A stretch of 41,379 bases of DNA from an uncultured Acidimicrobiaceae bacterium. Its GTDB lineage: Bacteria > Actinomycetota > Acidimicrobiia > Spongiisociales > UBA5794. Every line of letters starts with the position of its first letter. Positions within the stretch are counted from its first letter, which is position 1. The notes below the pieces were generated by a model. That model made no database searches. It was not told the DNA's origin and was given only the letters and a program-made list of their open reading frames with translations. The stretch lies in the NCBI GenBank assembly GCA_947259365.1, contig CAMYMC010000044.1:1-41379 (forward strand). The letters are read 5' to 3'. Positions 27,194 through 36,006 of the stretch are shown piece by piece. A program made the position numbers and the translations under genes.

Positions 27194-27326
27194 CACGTGA
27201 CGCCCTGCCCGGGCCATCCGTCCGGGGCGTCGAACCCCATCGTACGGCGTGGGCTGCCGCGACGGCGGAGATCGGAGATGGTATGGGCCTCACCGGCCGT
27301 GATCGTCATCCCCTGGCGGCGCCGCG

Positions 27327-28331
27327 GTGAGTCGCGATCCGGTCCGGGTGGGCATCGTCGGTCTCGGACGGATGGGCTCGTATCACGCCGAGGCGCTCGC
27401 CGATCTCGACGAGGTGGCGGTTGTCGCGATGGCCGATCCGCGTCCCGGGCGTCTGGCCGATGTCGCCGGTCACCACCCCGGTGCGTCGCTCCACGAAGAT
27501 CCCGCTGAGCTGCTCGGCGGCCGGTGTGAGGCGGTGCTCGTGGCGACCCCGACTCCCCACCATCCCGGGTTCGTCGAGGCTGCCCTCGGTGTCGGTGTTC
27601 ACGTTCTGTGCGAGAAGCCGCTCGCGCTCGACCCCGACGAGAGTGATCGGCTGGGCCGGATGGCCTCGAGTGCCGGCCTCGTCCTCCAGGTCGGGTTCTG
27701 GCGTCGCTTTTCCCCGCCGTGGACGGCCGCCCGGGATGCCATCGCCGCCGGGCGGATCGGCCGCCCGGTGCTGATCCGCCTGTCGCAGTGGGACGCCGAT
27801 CCCCCACCACCGGAGTTCTGCGACCCTGCGGTGAGCGGCGGCCTCGCCGTCGACTGCGGTGTCCACGAGTTCGACCTCGCCGAGTGGCTCTCCGGTGAGC
27901 GCCTCGTCGGACTGCGCGGCGAGCCGCTGCCGATCGTCGAGCCCTGGATCGGCGAAGTCGGCGACCTCGACAACCTGCTCGTCCTGGGGATGCTGGGCGG
28001 CGGGGCGAGGATCGTCGTCGATCTCTCCCGCAACGGCCGCTACGGAGACGACGTCAGGACCGAGATCCTCGGTGATGCCGGCGCCGTCTTCGTCGAGATG
28101 CTTCCCCGCGGCCGGGCCCGCATCGGCACCAGGGACGGCGTCGTCGACCTCGCGGGCTCGGCGACGACCGATGCAATGAGGGCGGGGGTGCGGGCACAGG
28201 CGGCGGTGTTCGCCGCCGGGGTTCGCGGCGCTCCGGTGGACGTGCCGGATGCATTCGCCAGCTCGCGGGCCGTGCGGGCAGCCAACGCCGCGATGCGCTC
28301 CCTCGACAGCGGGGTCGTCGAACCGCCCTGA
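27327..28331 (+). CDS. Gfo/Idh/MocA family oxidoreductase
   Basis: 334 residues, NAD(P)-dependent. The Rossmann motif is VRVGIVGLGRMGSYHAEAL, the cofactor-site Lys is in CEKPLAL, and the substrate side has SGGLAVDCGVHEFDLAEWL with the Asp and His of the catalytic dyad. It resembles inositol 2-dehydrogenases (IolG), which oxidise myo-inositol or scyllo-inositol, but related sugars are possible. The start is a GTG with a weak ribosome site. Its stop is only three bases from the stop of the convergent DUF885 gene. Confidence 0.9.
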   Translation: MSRDPVRVGIVGLGRMGSYHAEALADLDEVAVVAMADPRPGRLADVAGHHPGASLHEDPAELLGGRCEAVLVATPTPHHPGFVEAALGVGVHVLCEKPLALDPDESDRLGRMASSAGLVLQVGFWRRFSPPWTAARDAIAAGRIGRPVLIRLSQWDADPPPPEFCDPAVSGGLAVDCGVHEFDLAEWLSGERLVGLRGEPLPIVEPWIGEVGDLDNLLVLGMLGGGARIVVDLSRNGRYGDDVRTEILGDAGAVFVEMLPRGRARIGTRDGVVDLAGSATTDAMRAGVRAQAAVFAAGVRGAPVDVPDAFASSRAVRAANAAMRSLDSGVVEPP

Positions 28332-28334
28332 CCG

Positions 28335-30017
28335 TCAGACGTGAGCCTCGACCCAGTCGCCGACGATGGTCTCGAGCACGCCGAGCGGCACCTGACCGGA
28401 GCCGAGGACGACGTCGTGGAAGGCCTTGATGTCGAAACCCGCCCCCAGCGTCGTTTCGGCTTCGCGGCGGATGCGGACGATCTCCCGCCGCCCCATCATG
28501 TAGCCGAGCGCCTGACCGGGCCAGGCGATGTAGCGGTCGACCTCGGTCTCGATGTTGTTCGGCGCCTGGGGCGTGTGCTCGGTCAGCCAGTCGATGGCCT
28601 CCTGGCGCGACCAGCCGAGGGCGTGGAGCCCGGTGTCGACGACGAGGCGACCGGCCCGCCACGAGTCGAACGAAAGCATCCCGAGCCGAGCGACGTCGCC
28701 GGTGTAGAGCCCCATCTCATCGGCGAGCCGCTCCGTGTAGAGCCCCCAGCCCTCGACGTACGCGTTGACGAAGGCGTGCTTGCGGAACTCCGGGATCCCC
28801 GCGAGCTCCTGGGCGATGGCGAGCTGGAGGTGGTGGCCGGGGATCGCCTCGTGGAACGCCAGTGCCTCGGACTCGTAGCGGGTCCGCGTCTCCGGCTCCG
28901 TCGTGTTGACGAAGAACGTGCCGGGCCGGCTTCGGTCGGCGGCGGGGGGCAGGTAGTAGGCGAGCGGGCTCAGCTCGGCCCCGGGCCCCGGGATCTCGTG
29001 CAGCACGCAGTCGGCGATCGGGAGGCGCCCGAACCACTGCGGGATCGCCGCCCGGGCCCGTGTCATCGCCCCTTCGGCGGCGGCGATGATCTCGTCGGGG
29101 GATGTGAAGCGGAGGGCGGTGTCGTCGCGGAGCCTGGCGAAGATCGCATCGAGGTCCCGGGTCCCCAGCACGGCACCGCCCAGCTCCCGGTACTCAGCGG
29201 TGAGGTCCTCGATGATCTCGAGACCGACCTCGTGGATCTGGAGAGGCGCCAACGACAACGACGTGTGTTTGTGGATCGCCCCCGCATAGACGTGCTCGCC
29301 GTCTTCGAGCCACCGTACCCCGCTGCGCTCGGGAGGCCGCGATCGGCCCAGAACTTCGTCGGAGAGCACCGTTCGATAGAACAGATAGCCGGGGCGGACT
29401 CGCGTCTCCACGACGTCGCGCAGCCGATCGCGCCACGCGGACTCGGCCGTGTCGTCCATCACCGACGGGGCAGGGATGGTGACGAACGGGTCGGTCTCGA
29501 TGGGGCTCGCCAGGTACGCGTCGATGTGAGCGACGACCTTCTCCACCGCGATACGCGGCGGGGTGCGGCCGCGGGCGACGCCCTGGCGAAGGCGCTGCGC
29601 CGCCTGGGTGAAGAGCGTCTCGAGCTTCTCGAACTTGGCGACGACGGCGTCGGCATGCTCGGGCTCGGTGAGCGGTAGCTGGCCGACGAGCTGGAGCCAG
29701 ACGGCGTGAAGTCCGAGCCCGGGGTCGACGGCGAACTCGGCCATCCGGGAACGCAGCTCGTCCGCCTCGTTCGTCGCCTCGAACACGAGGACGTCGCGGG
29801 TCACGCGCTCGTCTGCGGTCAGCGACGAGGGGTCGATGGCCCGGGCGGCGGCACCGAAGCCGTCCAACGCCGCGATCTCGTCGTCCTCGGCCTGCCGGCT
29901 CAGGTCCTCGATCCGGTCGTCGTAGCGGTGGTCCCCGAGCATGAGCGCCTGGGTAGGGCGGGTGCGCAGCACGTGCTCCCAGTAGTCCTCGGCGAGGGTG
30001 GCGAGCGCTTCGTTCAT
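28335..30017 (-). CDS. DUF885 family metallopeptidase-like protein, copy 1
   Basis: 560 residues. The signature FHEAIPGHHLQLAIAQEL and the later GWGLYTERLADEMGLY mark DUF885 (PF05960), whose members look like zinc peptidases of the M2/M32 fold; HE...GHH would bind the metal. No signal peptide is seen, so it is probably cytosolic. The ATG at 30017 overlaps the stop of copy 2 (ATGA). Activity is inferred; the natural substrate of this family is not settled. Confidence 0.9.
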   Translation of the reverse strand: MNEALATLAEDYWEHVLRTRPTQALMLGDHRYDDRIEDLSRQAEDDEIAALDGFGAAARAIDPSSLTADERVTRDVLVFEATNEADELRSRMAEFAVDPGLGLHAVWLQLVGQLPLTEPEHADAVVAKFEKLETLFTQAAQRLRQGVARGRTPPRIAVEKVVAHIDAYLASPIETDPFVTIPAPSVMDDTAESAWRDRLRDVVETRVRPGYLFYRTVLSDEVLGRSRPPERSGVRWLEDGEHVYAGAIHKHTSLSLAPLQIHEVGLEIIEDLTAEYRELGGAVLGTRDLDAIFARLRDDTALRFTSPDEIIAAAEGAMTRARAAIPQWFGRLPIADCVLHEIPGPGAELSPLAYYLPPAADRSRPGTFFVNTTEPETRTRYESEALAFHEAIPGHHLQLAIAQELAGIPEFRKHAFVNAYVEGWGLYTERLADEMGLYTGDVARLGMLSFDSWRAGRLVVDTGLHALGWSRQEAIDWLTEHTPQAPNNIETEVDRYIAWPGQALGYMMGRREIVRIRREAETTLGAGFDIKAFHDVVLGSGQVPLGVLETIVGDWVEAHV

Positions 30018-31678
30018 CTCGCCGCCCAGGCCCGGACCATGCGGTCGAGCGTCTCGAGGGGGACGAGACCCGACCCGAGCACGGTGTCGTGGAAACCCTT
30101 GATGGCGAAGTCCGGCCTCATCGCCTCCTCGGCCTCTGCCCTCATTCGCTGGATCTCGAGCCGGCCGATCATGTAGCCGAGGGCCTGGCCGGGCAATGAG
30201 ATGTAGCGGTCGACCTCTCCCTCGATCGTCGTCATCGTCATCGGTGAGTTGTCGCGGAAGAAGTCGATGGCGTCCTGGCGCGACCACCCGAGGGCGTGGA
30301 GCCCCGTGTCGACGACGAGCCTGCCCGCCCGCATCGAGTCGGCGTCGAGCATCCCCATCCGGTCGAGGGGGCTGCCGTAGAGGCCCATCTCGTCGGCGAG
30401 TCGCTCTGTGTAGAGACCCCAGCCCTCGGCGTAGGCGGTGATGCGGGCGTGTTTGCGGAACTCGGGCACGTCCTCGAGTTCCTGGGAGATGGCGAGCTGG
30501 AGGTGGTGGCCGGGGATGCCCTCGTGGTAGGCCATCGCTTCGATCTCGAATGTCGACCAGCGGGAGGGGACCGCCGTGTTGATGTAGAAGGTGCCGGGCC
30601 GGGAGCCGTCGAGCGATGGCGTCTGGTAGAACGCGGTGGGCCCGGTCGTGACCTCCTCGACGACGCAGTCGGCGACGGGCAGCCGCCCGAACCAGTCGCC
30701 CATCGCCGCCTTCGCCTTCGCCATCGCCCGCTCCGACGCGGCGACGATCGAGGGGCCGTCGTCGAAGTGGAGGTCGGGGTCCTCGCGCAGCCTCGTGAAG
30801 ATCTCCTCGAGGTCCGCCGTGGCGAGCACCTCGGGGCCGAGGGCGCGGTACTCGTCGGCGAGCAGGGCGATCTGCTGCCGGCCGATCTCGTGGACCTCGC
30901 GAGGGTCGATGGCGAGCGTGGTGTGCCGGTGGATGGCCCGGGCGTAGGTCTCCTCCCCGTCGGCGAGCCAGCTCAGACCGGGGCGGTCTTCTGGCCGGGC
31001 GGCGGGGATCACCTCGTTGGCGATCGTGTCGCGGAACCGGGCGTACGCCGGCCGTAGGTGGTTCGCCACGACGTCGGCGAGGCGTTCCCGGTAGGCGGCG
31101 GCCTCGTCGTCGCTCCACGCCGGCGGGGTGTGGAGCCGGGTGACGAACGGGTCGGCGGTGACGTCGAGGGCGAGGTGCTCGTCGAGCTGGTCGACGGTCT
31201 TCGCCGCGGTGGAGGCCATCGGGGTGCGTCCTCGAGCGACCCCCTCCCGCAGTCGGTCGGAGCGGCTGTGGAACTCGCGGGCGATGCCCCGGTACTTGTC
31301 GAGCACCGCCTCGGCATGCTCGGGCTCGGTAACGGGCAGCTGACTGATCGTGACCGGCCACATGGCCTGGGCGCCGACGGTGTGGCTGGCGTCGAGCTCG
31401 GCGAGACGGGTTTCGGCCATCGACGCGTTGGTCGAGGCCTCGAAGACGAGGACGTCGCGGCTCACCCGCTCGTCGTCACTGAGTGTCTCCGGGTCGATGG
31501 CCGCGGCCCGGGTGGCGAAGGCGTGCAGCCGTCCGATGCGGGCGTCCTCGGCCTCGTGTGACAAGTCCTCGTGGCGGTCGTCGTGGCGGTGGTCGCCGAG
31601 GAGGAACGCGGTGGTCGGGGACACCTCGAGACGGTACTCCCAGTACTCGTCGCCGAGGCGCGCCAGGTCTTCGTTCAT
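30014..31678 (-). CDS. DUF885 family metallopeptidase-like protein, copy 2
   Basis: 554 residues. Same layout as copy 1: YHEGIPGHHLQLAISQEL, EGWGLYTERLADEMGLYG and RAGRLVVDTGLHALGWSRQ are shared. The two copies share start motif MNE and tail VLGSG, so they arose by tandem duplication, then diverged. The ATG at 31678 has AGAAGGGA upstream. Because copy 1 overlaps it by four bases both are made together, which would suit a heterodimer or two substrates. Confidence 0.9.
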   Translation of the reverse strand: MNEDLARLGDEYWEYRLEVSPTTAFLLGDHRHDDRHEDLSHEAEDARIGRLHAFATRAAAIDPETLSDDERVSRDVLVFEASTNASMAETRLAELDASHTVGAQAMWPVTISQLPVTEPEHAEAVLDKYRGIAREFHSRSDRLREGVARGRTPMASTAAKTVDQLDEHLALDVTADPFVTRLHTPPAWSDDEAAAYRERLADVVANHLRPAYARFRDTIANEVIPAARPEDRPGLSWLADGEETYARAIHRHTTLAIDPREVHEIGRQQIALLADEYRALGPEVLATADLEEIFTRLREDPDLHFDDGPSIVAASERAMAKAKAAMGDWFGRLPVADCVVEEVTTGPTAFYQTPSLDGSRPGTFYINTAVPSRWSTFEIEAMAYHEGIPGHHLQLAISQELEDVPEFRKHARITAYAEGWGLYTERLADEMGLYGSPLDRMGMLDADSMRAGRLVVDTGLHALGWSRQDAIDFFRDNSPMTMTTIEGEVDRYISLPGQALGYMIGRLEIQRMRAEAEEAMRPDFAIKGFHDTVLGSGLVPLETLDRMVRAWAAR

Positions 31679-31771
31679 CGAGGTCCCTTCTCCGTGCCGG
31701 GGCGAGACTAGGGATCCTGGGATGGACGCCGTTCTCCTTCCGGATGGGCAGCCGGTCCATCCCACCTGACC

Positions 31772-31800
31772 TTGACGATATGAAGGTCCACCTGCATAAT
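31772..31800 (+). promoter_or_regulatory. Strong sigma-70-type promoter for the DUF2089 gene
   Basis: TTGACG (31772-31777) and CATAAT (31795-31800) are spaced by 17 bases, close to the consensus. Expected transcription start is about 31807. The surrounding 80 bases are clearly AT-rich against a GC-rich genome, which is typical of a regulated promoter. The palindrome at 31803-31840 begins right at the start site. Confidence 0.7.
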
Positions 31801-31802
31801 AC

Positions 31803-31840
31803 GTTGAAGAAAATAAAAGCAGTACTAAAGATACTTCAAC
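31803..31840. promoter_or_regulatory. Candidate operator palindrome: GTTGAAG ... CTTCAAC
   Basis: Two exact 7-base inverted arms, GTTGAAG (31803-31809) and CTTCAAC (31834-31840), are separated by 24 bases with a further AGTACT palindrome inside. It overlaps the predicted transcription start and sits 20 bases before the DUF2089 start codon. It may be bound by a dimeric repressor, perhaps the DUF2089 protein itself, which has a helix-turn-helix. It could also fold in the RNA leader. Confidence 0.45.
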
Positions 31841-31860
31841 TCTCGGTCGATGGAGGTGGT

Positions 31861-32178
31861 ATGCGAGCCGGCAGGCAGTGGATCGAGTATCTCAGCGATG
31901 AGGACCTGACGTTTCTCAAGCGCTTCCTGCTCGCCTCCGGAACGCTCAAGGAACTGGCGAACCAATACGGCATCTCGTACCCGACGGTGCGGCTCCGACT
32001 CGACCGGCTCATCGAGAAGGTGCGGATCCTCGACGCCAGGCCCGAGGCCGGTCCGTTCGAGTCGAGCCTGCGGGCGCTGTACGCCGAGGGCCGGGTCGAT
32101 GAGATCGCCTTCAACACACTGCTGGAGGCCCACCAACAGGAGGAATCCGATCGTGAACGCTCCACGGGCGCTGCGTAG
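31861..32178 (+). CDS. DUF2089 family HTH protein
   Basis: 105 residues. Segment WIEYLSDEDLTFLKRFLLASGTLKELANQYGISYPTVRLRLDRLIEK is a DUF2089-like helix-turn-helix, seen in other bacteria as small DNA-binding regulators. Cysteines of the full-length N-terminal zinc ribbon are missing, so it is the C-terminal domain type. GGAGGTGG just upstream is a strong ribosome site. Its end overlaps the start of the next lipoprotein gene by 26 bases, so the two are coupled and probably the regulator acts on that gene. Confidence 0.8.
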   Translation: MRAGRQWIEYLSDEDLTFLKRFLLASGTLKELANQYGISYPTVRLRLDRLIEKVRILDARPEAGPFESSLRALYAEGRVDEIAFNTLLEAHQQEESDRERSTGAA

Positions 32179-33001
32179 AGCGCTCTTCCCCGCGCTGGTT
32201 CTCGCTGCGCTCGTCGCCTCGTGCGGTGAGGAGGCACCGCTCTCGATCGACTGGGGGACGACGACCCCGGTGAGCGGCACCGTCGTCGGCGACGTGGTCG
32301 AGGTGACGGCCGGGCCCGCCGGCGGCCGGTTCGTGCTGACGACGATCGTCGATCCCCCGGTGGGGGGCACGGGATACGCCGTGACCGGCGACGTCCGCTA
32401 CGAGGACGTCACCGGGCAGGGCTTTCTCGAGATGTGGAGTTTCTTCGAAGGCGACGGCGCCTACTTCTCTCGCACGCTCGACACCGCCGGCCCGTTGGCG
32501 GCGCTCAGCGGCAGTTCGCCGCCGCGAGCGTTCGCGCTCCCGTTCCTCCTCGAGGGGGCGCCGGCGGCGCCCGAGGCGCTGGAGATCGCCGTCGTCCTCC
32601 CCGGCGCGGGCACCGTCGCAGTGGGTCCGCTCACGCTCGGCCCCCTCGACGGCGTGACGTCGACCACGGGGGTGTGGTGGACCGACTCGACGGGCGGGCT
32701 CATCGGCGGGATCGGCGGCTCCGTCGTCGGCGTGCTCGCCGCCCTCGGAGTCTGGCTGGTGGCTCGAGGTCGCCGCCGGGACGCGGTGCTGGGAGCGATG
32801 TGGGTCGGGCTCGGCGCCGGGATCGTGACCTTCGCCGTCGGCCTCTACGCGGTCGTCGACGGCCAGGGCTACGGCGTGTATTACCCGCTGTTGCTGCTGG
32901 GTGGGCTGCTGGCGCTCGTGTGCGGGCTGGGCTACCCCGTGATCCGGAGACGGTACGAGGCGGTCGAGCTGCGCCGGATGCACGCGCTCGACGCGGCCTG
33001 A
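32153..33001 (+). CDS. Lipoprotein with C-terminal membrane helices
   Basis: 282 residues. Lipobox VASC follows the signal (ALFPALVLAALVASC). An extracytoplasmic domain (about 25-175) with a beta-rich look precedes three membrane helices (about 185-282: GGIGGSVVGVLAALGVWLVA, MWVGLGAGIVTFAVGLYAV and LLLLGGLLALVCGLGYPVI). A basic RRRYEAVELRR end faces the cytosol. GTG 32153 has AGGAGG. No family is recognised. A membrane signal sensor that works with the DUF2089 regulator is a reasonable guess. Confidence 0.75.
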   Translation: MNAPRALRRALFPALVLAALVASCGEEAPLSIDWGTTTPVSGTVVGDVVEVTAGPAGGRFVLTTIVDPPVGGTGYAVTGDVRYEDVTGQGFLEMWSFFEGDGAYFSRTLDTAGPLAALSGSSPPRAFALPFLLEGAPAAPEALEIAVVLPGAGTVAVGPLTLGPLDGVTSTTGVWWTDSTGGLIGGIGGSVVGVLAALGVWLVARGRRRDAVLGAMWVGLGAGIVTFAVGLYAVVDGQGYGVYYPLLLLGGLLALVCGLGYPVIRRRYEAVELRRMHALDAA

Positions 33002-33057
33002 GCCGGGGGAGGTGCGGGGCCGACTAGCGTCGGTCGCCACCCGCCCGGAGGGGATGC

Positions 33058-33576
33058 ATGGAGCCAATCGACCTCGCCACGCCCCGGATCGACCCGACCG
33101 CGTTCGTGGCTCCGGGCGCCCGCATCTTCGGGGACGTCACGGTCGGGCCCCATGCTGTCGTTCTCTTCGGTGCGGTCATCAGGGCCGAATTCGACCGCGT
33201 CGAGATCGGTGCCTACACCAACCTGCAGGACAACTGCGTCCTCCACGCCGACGCCGGCATTCCGTGCCTCATCGGCGCCAACGTCACCGTGGCCCATGCC
33301 GCAGTCGTCCACGGCGCACGTGTCGGCGAGCACTGCCTCGTCGGCATCGGCGCCAGAGTGCTCAACGAGGCCGAGCTCGGCGAGGGGGCCTGGCTCGCCG
33401 CCGGCTCGGTCCTCCCCGAAGGCAAGGCGATTCCCCCGTGGACGCTCGCCGTGGGCACCCCGGCGCGGCCGCTGCGCGAGCTCACCGAAGCCGAGGTGGC
33501 CCGTCAGAAGCGAGGCATCAGCGAGTACCAGCGCATCGCAGCCGCGCTGCGCGCCGAGCTCGGCCCGGACGCCTGA
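33058..33576 (+). CDS. Gamma carbonic anhydrase-like hexapeptide protein
   Basis: 172 residues, left-handed beta-helix with the hexapeptide repeats GDVTVG, LFGAVIRAE, GAYTNLQDN and GANVTVAHAAVVHGARVGEHC. The ligands typical of the gamma-CA metal site are His in HADAG and HAAVVHG. It would hydrate CO2 if active; many homologues are inactive. A -10 candidate TAGCGT is at 33025-33030. It begins with a good ribosome site (CGGAGGGG). Confidence 0.9.
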   Translation: MEPIDLATPRIDPTAFVAPGARIFGDVTVGPHAVVLFGAVIRAEFDRVEIGAYTNLQDNCVLHADAGIPCLIGANVTVAHAAVVHGARVGEHCLVGIGARVLNEAELGEGAWLAAGSVLPEGKAIPPWTLAVGTPARPLRELTEAEVARQKRGISEYQRIAAALRAELGPDA

Positions 33577-33652
33577 GGCGGGCAGGATTTCGCGGTTCGC
33601 GCCCGGAGTGCTGTCATGGTGACCGTAAGACGAGACGCCGAGGGAGGCGCAC

Positions 33653-33832
33653 ATGGCCGGGAAGTTCGAGCTGTACCGCGACAAGGGTGGAAAGTTCCGT
33701 TTCCGCCTCAAGGCGGGGAACGGCCAGATCATCGCGGTGAGCGAGGCCTACGAGTCGAAGGCCTCCGCCGTCAACGGCATCAAGTCGGTGAAGCGGAACG
33801 CCGCAGATGCGAAGGTCGACGACCAGACCTGA
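33653..33832 (+). CDS. YegP/DUF1508 family small protein
   Basis: 59 residues: MAGKFELYRDKGGKFRFRLK, then AGNGQIIAVSEAYESK and the tail ASAVNGIKSVKRNA. This is one DUF1508 unit; many bacteria have two in tandem. It forms a small beta/alpha fold of unknown role, perhaps stress-related. The ribosome site GGGAGG is 6 bases before the ATG. A terminator follows 26 bases after its stop. Confidence 0.92.
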   Translation: MAGKFELYRDKGGKFRFRLKAGNGQIIAVSEAYESKASAVNGIKSVKRNAADAKVDDQT

Positions 33833-33857
33833 CCCAGACCGGTTCCCAGACGCCGAC

Positions 33858-33879
33858 GGGCCCCTCGACCGAGGGGCCC
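33858..33879. terminator. Strong hairpin between yegP-like and a convergent lipoprotein gene
   Basis: GGGCCCCTC (33858-33866) pairs perfectly with GAGGGGCCC (33871-33879) around the loop GACC. It sits between converging genes (stops at 33832 and 33902). No U-tract, as usual in high-GC actinobacteria. Confidence 0.8.
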
Positions 33880-33901
33880 CGCCGCGTGGTGGAGGGCGCG
33901 A

Positions 33902-34753
33902 TCAGTTCGACGTGCACCCGGCTTCGTCGGGGAGGAGCGGGCGGGCCAGCAGCACGTGCTCGGTGCCCGCGAGGTCCCACACCACGCCGCGGGTGGCGGT
34001 GGAGAACACCTCGTGCGCCTCGGCAGCGGCCGCTCCTTCGACGACGGTGCAGCGGAGCATGAGACCCTCGTCGGCGAACTCGGCGGGTGTCACGTCGAGC
34101 GGCCAGGGGAGCGTCTCGGTGAACTCGGGTTCGAACATGGGCCCCTCGCCGAGGAACACTTGGAGGCGGTCGGGGACGAACGCCTCGCCGATGGCCCCTC
34201 CGCCGCTGGTGTAGGCGTCGAGCAGGCCGATGAGTGAGCCGAGGTTGAGCATCTCGTCGGTGCCGCCGTCGATGAGCCCCAGGGCGTAGACGCCGTAGAC
34301 GTGGTCGATCCCGCCGGGGTCCCGGTAGGTGACGATCGTCGTCGTGGCGTCGGCGACCCGGTTGGCGTTGGTGGTGTCGATGAGGTTGTCGATCGACGGC
34401 AGCCCGATGGCATCAACGAGGACCGTGACGTCGTCCATCTCGTCGGCGGTGAGCCGCACCGACAGCACCGAGGGGAGCATCGGCCCGGGGAACACCGCCG
34501 GCTGCGGTCCCTCGTAGAGCAGCGTGCCGTCGGCGTACAGCGAGTAGCGGGGCATCCGGTTGACGAGGAACTCGATGGGGGCGAAGCCGCCCTCGTCGGT
34601 GATCCTGAGGACGAGGCGGTCCGGGTCTGGCGCCGCCGTGGTCGTGGGAACGTTGGTCGTGGTCGGCGGTGTGGGGTCGGTGCCCGCATCGTCGTCGCCG
34701 CATGCCGCAGCGACGACGATGACGGCGAGGAGGAAGGGGGTCGTTCGCTTCAT
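33902..34753 (-). CDS. Hypothetical lipoprotein
   Basis: 283 residues. Lipobox AAAC follows the signal MKRTTPFLLAVIVVAAAC, then a Thr/Pro-rich linker (TPPTTTNVPTTTAAP). A single globular domain of alternating strands and helices follows (LRITDEGGFAPIEFLVNRMP, then LFVLADG-like and LSVRLTADEMDDVTVLVDAIGL). I do not recognise a family. It stands between converging terminator and the PPC lipoprotein gene on the same strand, 56 bases apart. Confidence 0.75.
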   Translation of the reverse strand: MKRTTPFLLAVIVVAAACGDDDAGTDPTPPTTTNVPTTTAAPDPDRLVLRITDEGGFAPIEFLVNRMPRYSLYADGTLLYEGPQPAVFPGPMLPSVLSVRLTADEMDDVTVLVDAIGLPSIDNLIDTTNANRVADATTTIVTYRDPGGIDHVYGVYALGLIDGGTDEMLNLGSLIGLLDAYTSGGGAIGEAFVPDRLQVFLGEGPMFEPEFTETLPWPLDVTPAEFADEGLMLRCTVVEGAAAAEAHEVFSTATRGVVWDLAGTEHVLLARPLLPDEAGCTSN

Positions 34754-34809
34754 GCCCGTACGACGGCGAGCACGACCCGCACGGTTCCCGGGCGGGTCGT
34801 GGCGCAGTG

Positions 34810-35412
34810 TCAGGCTGTCTCGATGGTGAGGCTGAAGTCGGACGACAGATCGCTGCCGGCCACCGTGCCAGGCGACGAGACCTCGACGTAATACGAGCCG
34901 GGGGTGACGAACTCGTTCTGCTCGAACCCGCCGAGCTCCCCACGGCTCAGACCGGGCTCGATCACGATGACCTCGTCGTCCTCGCCTCTCGTGCGGGATT
35001 CCCAGAAGGTGATGCCGCCGCCTTGGACGGTCGCCAGGTCGGGGTAGCCGGCGAAGAGGTCGAGGTCCCCGGTCAACCCGGAGAGCGTGAACGTCACCGT
35101 TGCCGCGCCGTCGGGCACGTCGATGCAGTAGTACTGCCTGTCGTCGAAATCCTCGACTCTGCCGTCCGCGGTGTCGCCGATCTGGAGGATCGTCGCATCG
35201 TCCCCGCAGGTCGGCGCCGGCTCGGCGGGCGCCGTCGTCGTCTCGGCCGGCGCCTGCGTTGTCGTCGGTGCCTGGGCGGCGGCGGTCGTCTGTGTCGCCT
35301 CCGTCGTTGTCGGCGCCGCGGGCTCGTCGTCGCCCCCGCACGCAGCGGCAAGGACGAGCACCGCCCCCACGATCGCCGCCCACGTCCCCGGTCGCGCCCG
35401 ACCCCTTCCCAT
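34810..35412 (-). CDS. Lipoprotein with PPC (pre-peptidase C-terminal) domain
   Basis: 200 residues. Signal GTWAAIVGAVLVLAAACGGDD with lipobox AAAC, a Thr/Ala/Pro linker (about 35-70), then a beta-sandwich domain like PPC: YYCIDVPDGAATVTFTLSG, then LDLFAGYPDLAT and GSYYVEVSSP. Such domains help extracellular proteins bind substrates or walls. ATG 35412 was chosen for GGGAGGG upstream over an earlier GTG. The DDEVIVIE and LTIETA segments support the fold. Confidence 0.8.
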   Translation of the reverse strand: MGRGRARPGTWAAIVGAVLVLAAACGGDDEPAAPTTTEATQTTAAAQAPTTTQAPAETTTAPAEPAPTCGDDATILQIGDTADGRVEDFDDRQYYCIDVPDGAATVTFTLSGLTGDLDLFAGYPDLATVQGGGITFWESRTRGEDDEVIVIEPGLSRGELGGFEQNEFVTPGSYYVEVSSPGTVAGSDLSSDFSLTIETA

Positions 35413-35527
35413 GGTCCCTCCCACGCGTCGCGTCCGGCCACCCTATCGAGTCGTGCTTCCTCATGTTCGAGAGGACGTGGTGGTCTGGGGCGGTATCATC
35501 ACGTGACTCCGCCACCCGTCGGAGCCT

Positions 35528-35603
<76 letters not shown>

Positions 35604-36006
35604 ACTGACGCCGTCGCCGGCGAGGCGAGGCCCTGCGCAAGGGCTTTCGCACGAGACCGGAGCAGCTCGACCTTCTGACGTTCTCACCTCGGCGGAGACT
35701 TCTCGCTCGGGATGCCGCCGGATCCGGCGGACCTCGTCTCCTTCGACCTGCTGACTGGCTGTGGTGGAGGCCCCGTGCCGGCCGTTCACCCGCCTATGGC
35801 TCCCAGTGGAGCCTTGTGGAGTGAGGTGCAAGCTCGCTTCACAGGCAGACGCTGCTAATAAGCAAGGTGCCCTTCTCGCTATTCTTCCCGTTCGGCGTTC
35901 CCGCTCTCTGCGCTCAAACGCTGTTGGCTCCTCGGGCCGGTGCTGGGTCGGGGAGGTCTCCCGAGGCCTCTGGCCGTGGAGCGCGCGACGAGCGCCACCC
36001 GCACGG
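35604..36006. other. Gene-free left end of the island
   Basis: No credible gene. GCCCT (35630-35634) and AGGGC (35640-35644) make a short hairpin followed by TTTC, a possible terminator for tRNA-Arg. Otherwise the stretch between the tRNA and the convergent end of the glycosyltransferase has no strong coding pattern. Confidence 0.5.

Noticed and set aside
30018-31361. Long minus-strand extension giving a 1008-residue DUF885 product
   Set aside because: The added part is a shifted frame of the second DUF885 gene; ATGA coupling at 30014-30017 gives the real start.
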